DNA from: an uncultured beta proteobacterium
GTDB lineage: Bacteria > Pseudomonadota > Gammaproteobacteria > Burkholderiales > Burkholderiaceae
Length of the DNA stretch: 5,020 bases
Assembly (NCBI GenBank): GCA_903944255.1
Contig: CAJARE010000242.1
Location: forward strand, 1 to 5,020
Direction of reading: 5' to 3'
Shown here piece by piece: positions 1 to 5,020 of this stretch. The notes under the pieces are model-generated. The model saw only the letters and a list, made by a program, of their open reading frames with translations. It ran no database searches and had not been told where the DNA came from. Numbering within the stretch: the stretch's first letter is position 1; each line of letters begins with the position of its first letter. The position numbers were made by a program, and so were the translations under genes.

Positions 1-729
1 GCAAACGGTACAGCCTCTGCGGCATTGGCGCTTGCAGAAATATCCTCACCAAACCTATTTAAAATTATTTGCTCAAACCCGTCAAACGCAAAGTATGTAT
101 TAGATGAGGTCTTGGTACCACTAGATAGCAAAGTCAAGACCATTAAAGATCTTCCAAAAGATGTTAAGTTTGGCTGTGGCCCTGGCATTCAGAACGTAAC
201 CCTAGCGAAGATCATTCTAGAAAATAATGGCTTGGCAAATGTTAAGCCAATCGAATTACCAGTAGGCCAACATATCCCAGCACTGGCTGCAGGCCAAATT
301 GATGCTGTTTATACCCTTGAGCCATCTGGAACAATTGGGAAAGTAAAAGGTATCTCACGAGTATTGGAAGCAGGTGTGATTTCTAAATACATGCTGGGTG
401 ATCCGATGGCTCCATGGTTTGGTGGGTCAGCATCTTTGACTACTGCATTAATTAAGGAGCGTCCAAACGATGTTAAGAAGTACATCCTTGCCTACGCCAA
501 GGGAGTAGATTTTATTCGTAAGAATCCAGAAGAATCCAGAAAATCACTAGATGGCTTTACGGCGATTGAAGAAGCAGTTGTTAAAGAAGTGCCTTTGGCA
601 AATTTTGTGATGTTTAATGAATTCAAACCTGCAGATATTGCTTACTTCCAAAAATACTTTGACGTATTTACTGATCGTAAGATTTTCTCTAAGGTGGTTG
701 ATGTAAAGCCACTAATCTACGGTAATTAA
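1..729 (+). CDS. ABC transporter substrate-binding protein, NMT1/THI5-like family (5' partial)
   Basis: Periplasmic solute-binding protein of an ABC importer; it would capture the substrate and deliver it to the permease encoded next. The reading frame is open from base 1, so the gene begins upstream. About 242 residues are visible of a usual 310-340, and the signal peptide and first binding lobe are missing. A TTG at 25 could be read as a start but lies inside the protein and has no initiation signal. Family marks are the segment TIKDLPKDVKFGCGPG near residues 48-63, the stretch AALAAGQIDAVYTLEP-like region near residues 102-115 (QIDAVYTLEP is typical of this class), and FIRKNPEESRK near residues 172-182. 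These match the nitrate/sulfonate/taurine and pyrimidine-precursor binders (SsuA, TauA, ThiY-like). The stop lies 6 bases before the permease start. The ligand cannot be told from the sequence; the allophanate hydrolase downstream suggests a nitrogen compound. Family call firm, substrate unknown. Confidence 0.9.
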   Translation, partial: ANGTASAALALAEISSPNLFKIICSNPSNAKYVLDEVLVPLDSKVKTIKDLPKDVKFGCGPGIQNVTLAKIILENNGLANVKPIELPVGQHIPALAAGQIDAVYTLEPSGTIGKVKGISRVLEAGVISKYMLGDPMAPWFGGSASLTTALIKERPNDVKKYILAYAKGVDFIRKNPEESRKSLDGFTAIEEAVVKEVPLANFVMFNEFKPADIAYFQKYFDVFTDRKIFSKVVDVKPLIYGN

Positions 730-735
730 TATCTC

Positions 736-1503
736 ATGATTAATAAAGAGCATCTTCAAAAGCTCCTTCCACTGATTGGGCCCATTGCACTTTTATTGCT
801 TTGGAGCCTGATGTTGGAGGCAAAGTGGGTAAAGCCAATCTTGCTGCCACCCCCTGGAGCAACCTTAGCTTATATGGCAGATTCTTTTATGAGTGGCGCT
901 ATTTTTGTTGATTTATTCGCAACAATTAAACGTACCTTCTATGCTTTTGGTATAGCTGCTGCGGTTGGGATTCCATTAGGCATTATCTTAGGCAGCAATG
1001 AAAAGATTTATCGCAGCGTTGAATTCTTAATCGACTTCTTTAGATCTACCCCTTCATCTGCTTTGATACCGCTCTTTATGTTGATCTTTGGCATTACTGA
1101 TATTAATAAAATTGCCATTGCAGCCTTTGCCGCTGTCTTGGTCATTCTATTTAATAGCGCCTATGGTGTGATGAATGCCAAGAAGACTCGCGTTAATGCA
1201 GCTAAAACGATGGGAATTCCTACTCGCTATATCTTTAAAGATGTATTGCTAATGGAGAGCTTACCTCAAACCTTTGTAGGTTTGCGTATGGGTATTTCGA
1301 TGGCCTTGGTAATTGTGATCGTAGCTGAGATGTTTATTGGCTCTGAAAATGGTTTGGGACATCGCATCATTGATGCTCAGCAAGTATTTAATGTCAAAGA
1401 GATGTATAGCTCCATTCTGATTACTGGCGCTCTTGGTTATGGTCTTAATCTTTTATTTCTGTTATCAGAAAAACGTATTGTTCATTGGGGCGGAAAAGCA
1501 TGA
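736..1503 (+). CDS. ABC transporter permease, SsuC/TauC type (BPD_transp_1)
   Basis: Inner-membrane channel subunit, 255 residues, the normal length for this family. Hydrophobic segments that look like membrane helices lie near residues 11-28, 67-86, 107-120, 124-145, 183-202 and 224-243, giving the expected six. The cytoplasmic EAA loop that docks on the ATPase is at about residues 153-177, with N154-A155-A156 followed by the invariant Gly160 and ending in Leu176-Pro177; Asn replaces the usual Glu of EAA. The motif ILLPPPG near residue 36 and FFRSTPSSALIPLFML near 101-116 are typical of nitrate/sulfonate-type permeases. The ATG at 736 is 6 bases after the preceding stop. No strong Shine-Dalgarno is seen, so translation is probably coupled to the upstream gene. 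The stop overlaps the ATPase start as ATGA. Substrate not deducible. Confidence 0.93.
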   Translation: MINKEHLQKLLPLIGPIALLLLWSLMLEAKWVKPILLPPPGATLAYMADSFMSGAIFVDLFATIKRTFYAFGIAAAVGIPLGIILGSNEKIYRSVEFLIDFFRSTPSSALIPLFMLIFGITDINKIAIAAFAAVLVILFNSAYGVMNAKKTRVNAAKTMGIPTRYIFKDVLLMESLPQTFVGLRMGISMALVIVIVAEMFIGSENGLGHRIIDAQQVFNVKEMYSSILITGALGYGLNLLFLLSEKRIVHWGGKA

Positions 1504-2285
1504 GTACTATTCTTGATTTACAAGCAGAAATTGGGACTCATGTCACCATCCGTGGACTTGATAAGTCTTTTAATGGAGCGGTACTTTATGACAACTTTAA
1601 TTTGGATATTCCTAAAGGAAAGATTGTTTCAATTTTTGGCCCCAATGGTTGCGGCAAATCAACGCTAATTAATATGATCTCTGGTTTGATGCCCATAGAT
1701 TCGGGAGAAGTATTGTTTGATGGCAAAACCTTAGACAAAACCACTATTGGCTATGTGTTTCAAAATTATCGTGATGCCCTTTTCCCTTGGATGAGCTCAC
1801 TGGACAACATTGCTTATCCACTTAAACGCAGTGGCATGTCTAAAGAAAAAGTTAAGGCTCGGGTTGATGAACTAGTCAATCTATTCGAGATTAAATTTAA
1901 TCTCAATCTTTACCCCTATGAGCTCTCTGGTGGCCAGATGCAAACGGTCTCAATCATGAGGGCATTAGCCCCAAATCCAGAGATTCTATTTTTAGATGAG
2001 CCCTTCTCAGCACTCGATTTTGAAATGACCTTATTTATCAGAGCTAAGTTACAAGAAGCTAATTTGAGTACTGGCGTAACCATGATGATCGTATCGCATG
2101 ATCTAGAGGATGCAGTCTTTTTAGCTGACAAGATTTTGCTATTAACACGCAGACCTACTCGCATTGCTGAATACCTCAAGTTTGATATGGCTAAACCTCG
2201 ATCACCTGAGAGTGTCAGTGAGGCAGAATTTATTAAAACAAAAGCATTGGCATTGGAAGTATTTCAACGGGAGATGAGAGCATGA
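1500..2285 (+). CDS. ABC transporter ATP-binding protein, SsuB/TauB type
   Basis: Cytoplasmic ATPase that powers the importer, 261 residues. All nucleotide-binding elements are present: Walker A GPNGCGKST at residues 47-55, Q-loop Gln88 in VFQNYRDALFPW, signature LSGGQ at 142-146, Walker B ILFLDEP at 162-168 with catalytic Glu167, D-loop SALD at 170-173, and switch His200 in VSHD. The FPW after the Q-loop is typical of the nitrate/sulfonate/taurine group. The helix after the signature reads MQTVSIMRAL where most relatives have RQRVAIARAL, a mild divergence that leaves the catalytic residues intact. The start chosen is the ATG at 1500, which overlaps the permease stop as ATGA and has a G-rich stretch (1487-1493) just upstream. 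The frame can be extended to a TTG at 1485, but that start is less likely. The end overlaps the next gene by 4 bases, again as ATGA. Confidence 0.94.
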   Translation: MSTILDLQAEIGTHVTIRGLDKSFNGAVLYDNFNLDIPKGKIVSIFGPNGCGKSTLINMISGLMPIDSGEVLFDGKTLDKTTIGYVFQNYRDALFPWMSSLDNIAYPLKRSGMSKEKVKARVDELVNLFEIKFNLNLYPYELSGGQMQTVSIMRALAPNPEILFLDEPFSALDFEMTLFIRAKLQEANLSTGVTMMIVSHDLEDAVFLADKILLLTRRPTRIAEYLKFDMAKPRSPESVSEAEFIKTKALALEVFQREMRA

Positions 2286-4096
2286 TTACCATTAAAGAAC
2301 TACTTCACCGCTATCAATCTGAAGATCTAAATCCACATAAACATATTAATGAATTACTGGATGGCATTAGGCATGGCTTTCAGGAGTCTAAAGACCCAGC
2401 TTGGATCTCTGTAGCAAGCGATCAGAAAATGAGTGAGCAGTTCAGTTATTTAGAGTCCTTAGTAAAAGAAAAAGGTATTGCTCAGCTTCCGCTATACGGC
2501 ATCCCATTTGCTATTAAAGACAATATCGATGCGCTGGGCTGGGAAACAACTGCAGCTTGTCCAGATTTTGTCTTTGAACCCAAGAAGAATGCAACGGTAG
2601 TTCAAAAGTTAATAGAAGCTGGCGCGATCTTGATAGGTAAAACTAATCTAGACCAATTTGCTACTGGTTTAGTTGGAACCCGTTCACCTTATGGCGCCGT
2701 GCCTAATACATTTGATCCGACTTATGTCAGCGGTGGCTCGAGTTCAGGTTCTGCCTCAGTAGTGGCAAGAGGCTTAGTTTGTTTTAGTCTAGGTACCGAT
2801 ACGGCTGGCTCAGGACGAATTCCTGCGGCATTTAACAACATCGTAGGCACTAAACCCACCCCTGGATTAGTCAGCACTGAGGGCGTATTTCCAGCATGCA
2901 AGTCGATTGACTGTGTATCTATCATGACGCTCACTGCTGCTGATGCCGATATCGTTTTAGATGTCATGAAATCGACTGAGCTTGATAGAGCCAAAGAGGC
3001 ACAGTTCCATCCAAGCCCAAAACAAGTCTCAAGCTTTAGAAAGCCGACTCGTATAGGCATCCCTATCAGCTGTCAATTTTTAGATAATGGGCAGTATCAA
3101 AAAGCTTTTGCTAAAGCAATTGAAAATGCAAAAGGTTTAGATGTTGAGTTTATTCCAGTCGATATTGATCCCTTTGTTAAAGCTGGCAAGCTTTTATATG
3201 ATGGGCCTTGGGTCGCTGAGCGTTTTGCTGTTACAGAGGATTTTCTAAAATCGAATCCGGATTCATTTGATTCCAGTGTGAAGCAGATTATTCAAAGCGG
3301 CGCATCATACACAGCTGCGCAAGGATTTAGAGCAATTTATCAATTAAAAGAGTTAGAGATCGAGGCTAAAAAGTCTTGGGCAAAATGCGATATTATTTTG
3401 GTACCAAGCGCACCAAATCATCCCACTTTAGAGGATCTAAAGAAGCACCCGATTATAAAAAATAGTGAATTAGGGATGTATACCAATTATGTTAATCTCA
3501 TGCGCCTCTGTGCTGTAGCGGTTCCTGCTGGATTTACAGAAGCAGGTATGCCGTTTGGCATTACTCTGATTGCGCAGGAAGGCTTTGATAATGCACTGCT
3601 GAAGCTAGCAGCGCAATGGCAGATCTTATTTGGTCTTCCACTGGGCAAATCTCATACCAAAGCAACCCTTGCTGAGCTCACTATTTCCGCTAATGACAAA
3701 GACAGTATGGAAATTGCTGTGGTTGGAGCGCATCTTAAGGGAATGCCTTTACATTCTCAATTAACTGAGCGTCATGCTCGCTTAATAAAAGTCTGTAAGT
3801 CAGCTAAATCGTATCGTCTCTTTGCACTTCCCAACACGACCCCACCCAAACCTGGCTTAGTAAAAGCTAAATCTAATGGAGCAGCAATTGATCTAGAGGT
3901 CTATGCAATGCCAGCTAGTGAAGTTGGTTCATTCTTAGGGCTCATTCCGGCCCCATTAGGTCTTGGTAATATTGAATTAGATGATGGCTCGTGGGTAAAG
4001 GGTTTTATTTGTGAACCATATGCAATTGAAGGTGCGAAAGATATTAGCGATCTAGGTGGATGGAGAGCTTACATACATCAATTGGGAGATCGATAG
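2282..4096 (+). CDS. atzF: Allophanate hydrolase, two-domain AtzF type
   Basis: Cytoplasmic enzyme that breaks allophanate (N-carboxyurea) down to ammonia and CO2, the last step of urea-carboxylase, guanidine-carboxylase, biuret and cyanuric acid catabolism. It has 604 residues, full length for the family. The N-terminal amidase-signature domain (about 1-455) shows the Lys-cisSer-Ser triad: Lys79 in AIKDN, Ser153 in GGSSSGS and the nucleophile Ser177 in TDTAGSGRIPA. The spacing (74 and 24 residues) equals that of Pseudomonas AtzF as I recall it (Lys91, Ser165, Ser189). Tyr306 and Arg314 in YDGPWVAERF fit the Tyr/Arg pair reported to bind allophanate in the Granulibacter enzyme. The C-terminal domain (about 475-604) has VGAHLKGMPL, PPKPGL, GLIPAPLGLG and DLGGWRAY, the marks of the allophanate hydrolase C-terminal domain, which separates this protein from GatA and plain amidases. 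The start ATG overlaps the ATPase stop, with a GGGAG site 8 bases upstream (2269-2273). No producer of allophanate is in the window. Confidence 0.95.
   Translation: MITIKELLHRYQSEDLNPHKHINELLDGIRHGFQESKDPAWISVASDQKMSEQFSYLESLVKEKGIAQLPLYGIPFAIKDNIDALGWETTAACPDFVFEPKKNATVVQKLIEAGAILIGKTNLDQFATGLVGTRSPYGAVPNTFDPTYVSGGSSSGSASVVARGLVCFSLGTDTAGSGRIPAAFNNIVGTKPTPGLVSTEGVFPACKSIDCVSIMTLTAADADIVLDVMKSTELDRAKEAQFHPSPKQVSSFRKPTRIGIPISCQFLDNGQYQKAFAKAIENAKGLDVEFIPVDIDPFVKAGKLLYDGPWVAERFAVTEDFLKSNPDSFDSSVKQIIQSGASYTAAQGFRAIYQLKELEIEAKKSWAKCDIILVPSAPNHPTLEDLKKHPIIKNSELGMYTNYVNLMRLCAVAVPAGFTEAGMPFGITLIAQEGFDNALLKLAAQWQILFGLPLGKSHTKATLAELTISANDKDSMEIAVVGAHLKGMPLHSQLTERHARLIKVCKSAKSYRLFALPNTTPPKPGLVKAKSNGAAIDLEVYAMPASEVGSFLGLIPAPLGLGNIELDDGSWVKGFICEPYAIEGAKDISDLGGWRAYIHQLGDR
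4084..4088 (+). promoter_or_regulatory. Ribosome binding site deciding the GntR start
   Basis: GGGAG lies 10 bases before the ATG at 4099, inside the last codons of atzF. The in-frame alternative ATG at 4060 has AGGTGG directly against it with no spacing, which is not a usable Shine-Dalgarno arrangement. This favours 4099 as the regulator start, 2 bases after the atzF stop. Confidence 0.55.
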
Positions 4097-4098
4097 TA

Positions 4099-4797
4099 AT
4101 GCCGTCCATCATTCCTATTAATAGCGAGTTCTCGAGTCTTGCGGAACATGCCTACTCTCAGATTAAACAGAAAATCTTTAATTTTGAGATGATGCCTGGG
4201 GATTTAATCTCTGAAGGTAATCTAGCTAAGCTGGTATCAGTCAGTAGAACTCCACTACGTCAAGCTTTGCAGCAATTGCAGCACGGGGGATTTATTAAAT
4301 CCATTCCCAAAATTGGCTGGCAAGTTGCGCCTTTAGATTTTGATAAGCTAGATGAGTTATATGACTTTCGAATTTTGATTGAGTCAAATGCTGTTCAAGC
4401 GCTGTGTAACTCTAATCGAGATAATCATATTTTTAAAGATCTGCAAAAAATCTGGCTAGTACCGAAATCAAAACGGAGTTTCGATACACTAGAGGTTGGA
4501 TTACTCGATGAACAATTTCATACTTCATTAGTTAAAGCATCAGGGAATGAAGAAATGCTAAAGACGCATTCTGAAATTACTGAGCGTATCAAGATTGTAA
4601 GAAGGCTAGATTTCACAAAAAATGATCGTATCAATAATACCTACGATGAGCACGGTCAAATCATCAAAGCCATTTTGGCAGGTAGAAGCTCTGAGGCACA
4701 AAGATTACTAAAAGCACATATTGACCAAAGCAAAATTGAAGTAAGAAAAATTACCCTTAGCATGTTACAAGATGCCAGAAAGCAAGCAGCTGGCTGA
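4099..4797 (+). CDS. GntR-family transcriptional regulator, FadR/FCD subfamily
   Basis: Likely ligand-responsive repressor of this operon, 232 residues. The N-terminal winged helix (about residues 11-77) contains AYSQIKQKIFNFEMMPGDLISEGNLA-like sequence, with the recognition helix in LVSVSRTPLRQALQQL (45-60) and the wing GGFIKSIPKIGWQV (63-76). The C-terminal all-helical FCD domain (about 84-215) carries the metal-binding set Asp137 and His141 (DEQFH), His185 (DEHGQI) and His207 (KAHI), the usual D-x3-H...H...H pattern, so a metal-assisted carboxylate-type ligand is plausible. This is a family-based inference. The start at 4099 was chosen over the in-frame ATG at 4060, which would overlap atzF by 37 bases and add 13 residues with no family match that I recognise. 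It is the last gene of the operon and is co-directional, so it would be made with the genes it controls. The stop is TGA followed at once by TAA in frame. Ligand and operator are not visible. Confidence 0.92.
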   Translation: MPSIIPINSEFSSLAEHAYSQIKQKIFNFEMMPGDLISEGNLAKLVSVSRTPLRQALQQLQHGGFIKSIPKIGWQVAPLDFDKLDELYDFRILIESNAVQALCNSNRDNHIFKDLQKIWLVPKSKRSFDTLEVGLLDEQFHTSLVKASGNEEMLKTHSEITERIKIVRRLDFTKNDRINNTYDEHGQIIKAILAGRSSEAQRLLKAHIDQSKIEVRKITLSMLQDARKQAAG

Positions 4798-4838
4798 TAA
4801 TAGCAAAGCCCTCAAAATGAAGGTAAGCGGCCGCACAA

Positions 4839-4852
4839 GCTTTACTTAAAGC
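4839..4852. repeat. Small perfect inverted repeat in the post-operon spacer
   Basis: GCTTTA and TAAAGC are separated by two bases, about 40 bases after the regulator stop. As RNA it could form only a 5-pair stem with a 4-base loop and no U-run follows, so it is a poor terminator. It may be chance. The spacer 4798-4860 holds nothing else that I can support. Confidence 0.3.
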
Positions 4853-4859
4853 AATACTT

Positions 4860-4895
4860 AAAAGACAAAACCCCCACCATTTCTGATGAGGGTTT
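4860..4895 (-). terminator. Rho-independent terminator of the tRNA transcript
   Basis: Read on the minus strand, an 11-pair stem (4895-4885 with 4878-4868) closes a 6-base loop (4884-4879) and is followed by TGTCTTTT. It starts 6 bases after the tRNA CCA end. Two of the pairs are G-U on the minus strand and become C-A mismatches on the plus strand. The plus-strand side also lacks a long U-run, so the hairpin belongs to the leftward transcript. It could still give weak termination of the rightward operon, which has no convincing terminator of its own. Confidence 0.85.
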
Positions 4896-4901
4896 GCTTT
4901 C

Positions 4902-4941
4902 TGGTGGGCCCACCAGGACTTGAACCTGGGACCAAAGGATT
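4902..4941 (-). tRNA. ileX: tRNA-Ile(CAU) 3' exon, gene interrupted by an intron (5' exon outside window)
   Basis: Reading leftward from 4941: AA (loop positions 37-38), anticodon-stem 3' strand TCCTT, variable loop TGGTC, T stem CCAGG with loop TTCAAGT and CCTGG, acceptor 3' strand TGGGCCC, discriminator A, and encoded CCA at 4904-4902. This is a flawless tRNA 3' half, but the bases before AA are intron, not an anticodon. Identity is inferred: the T-arm/variable-loop pattern TGGTC...TTCAAGT and the acceptor match betaproteobacterial tRNA-Ile2, and an intron of this type is known directly after the CAU anticodon of that tRNA in Azoarcus. If so, C34 would need TilS lysidine modification to read AUA. 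Elongator tRNA-Met(CAU) is the main alternative. The gene symbol is tentative. The 5' exon, including the anticodon, should lie beyond base 5020. Confidence 0.82.
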
Positions 4942-5020
4942 CCGGTTTGTGTAGCTTTCACTACTCCCTGGACTATGCCTTCATCATATTCAAACTTAAC
5001 GTCTGAACTTAGATGGGTGC
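4942..5020 (-). ncRNA. Group I self-splicing intron, 3' portion (Azoarcus-like, subgroup IC3)
   Basis: On the minus strand the 79 bases upstream of the tRNA 3' exon form the 3' end of a group I intron. Elements seen: GCACC at 5020-5016, the probable P3 3' strand; a P8 hairpin with CATC/GATG (5015-5012 and 4985-4982) enclosing a 7-pair inner stem (5008-5002 and 4994-4988); J8/7 AAGGCA (4981-4976); P7 3' strand TAGTC (4975-4971) in the conserved GGCATAGTCC element; a P9 hairpin with 5-pair stem and GAAA tetraloop (4964-4951); then ACAAACCGG ending in the terminal guanosine at 4942. From memory the P7-P9 and end sequence is nearly the same as the Azoarcus tRNA-Ile ribozyme, whose intron is about 205 bases. 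P1 to P7 5' strand, including the internal guide, should lie outside the window. No homing endonuclease frame is visible in this part. Confidence 0.88.

Noticed and set aside
521..540. Perfect 10-base tandem duplication (AGAATCCAGA twice) in the binding-protein gene
   Set aside because: The encoded KNPEESRK is the normal family sequence in frame, so no insertion or frameshift is implied; chance repetition of Glu/Lys/Pro codons explains it.
1485..1502. TTG start extending the ATPase by five residues
   Set aside because: The ATG at 1500 makes the classic ATGA overlap with the permease stop and a G-rich site precedes it; the TTG lies inside the permease gene without a suitable ribosome site.
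1916..2179. Minus-strand open frame of 87 codons inside the ATPase gene
   Set aside because: It is fully antisense to a well-conserved gene, Ser-rich without recognisable domain, and has no ribosome site.
2722..3060. Minus-strand open frame of 112 codons inside atzF
   Set aside because: It lies antisense to the catalytic region of atzF and its product shows no family features; it is a by-product of the coding bias on the other strand.
4060..4098. Earlier ATG for the GntR gene, overlapping atzF by 37 bases
   Set aside because: There is no spacing between its purine stretch and the ATG, and the extra 13 residues resemble no part of the GntR fold; 4099 fits better.
4827..4842. Adjacent NotI (GCGGCCGC) and HindIII (AAGCTT) sites resembling a cloning linker
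   Set aside because: Sequence on both sides is continuous natural sequence (regulator stop on the left, tRNA terminator on the right) and no vector sequence is recognisable; probably chance, though a chimeric join could be excluded by comparing with a related genome.
4902..4941. The tRNA remnant as an integration-site (attachment) duplicate of a mobile element
   Set aside because: A displaced tRNA 3' end can mark an integrated island, but here the bases before it are clear group I intron with a proper terminal G and a dedicated terminator follows, so an interrupted functional gene explains it better.

Overview
The window carries the 3' part of a plus-strand catabolic/uptake operon. At its right edge it meets the 3' end of a minus-strand tRNA gene that is interrupted by a self-splicing group I intron. 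Base composition is moderately AT-rich. The protein families, together with a tRNA-Ile(CAU) 3' exon and an intron closely resembling the one known from Azoarcus, point to a betaproteobacterium. The low GC would suit Polynucleobacter or a similar freshwater Burkholderiales, but the genus is an inference and not something the sequence proves.

Layout, left to right. 1-729: periplasmic substrate-binding protein of the NMT1/THI5-like (nitrate/sulfonate/taurine-type) class, lacking its N-terminus because the window starts inside the gene. 736-1503: its inner-membrane permease (SsuC/TauC type). 1500-2285: its ATPase. 2282-4096: a full-length, two-domain allophanate hydrolase (AtzF type). 4099-4797: a GntR-family repressor of the FadR/FCD subfamily. 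All five genes run the same way with gaps of 6 bases or less, and two junctions are ATGA stop/start overlaps, so this is almost certainly one translationally coupled transcript.

4798-4860: a short spacer with no gene. 4860-4895: a rho-independent terminator reading leftward. 4902-4941: 3' exon of tRNA-Ile(CAU) on the minus strand, including the encoded CCA. 4942-5020: the 3' part of a group I intron inserted just after the anticodon. The rest of the intron and the 5' exon lie beyond the right edge.

How the parts fit: the ABC transporter would import a small nitrogen-rich compound. Upstream enzymes not in the window would convert it to allophanate, AtzF would split allophanate to ammonia and CO2, and the GntR protein would sense a metabolite and control the operon. 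Neither a urea carboxylase nor any other allophanate-producing enzyme is present between the transporter and atzF, so the starting substrate (urea, guanidine, biuret, cyanuric acid or another ring compound) cannot be fixed from this window. The most striking element is the interrupted tRNA at the right edge.
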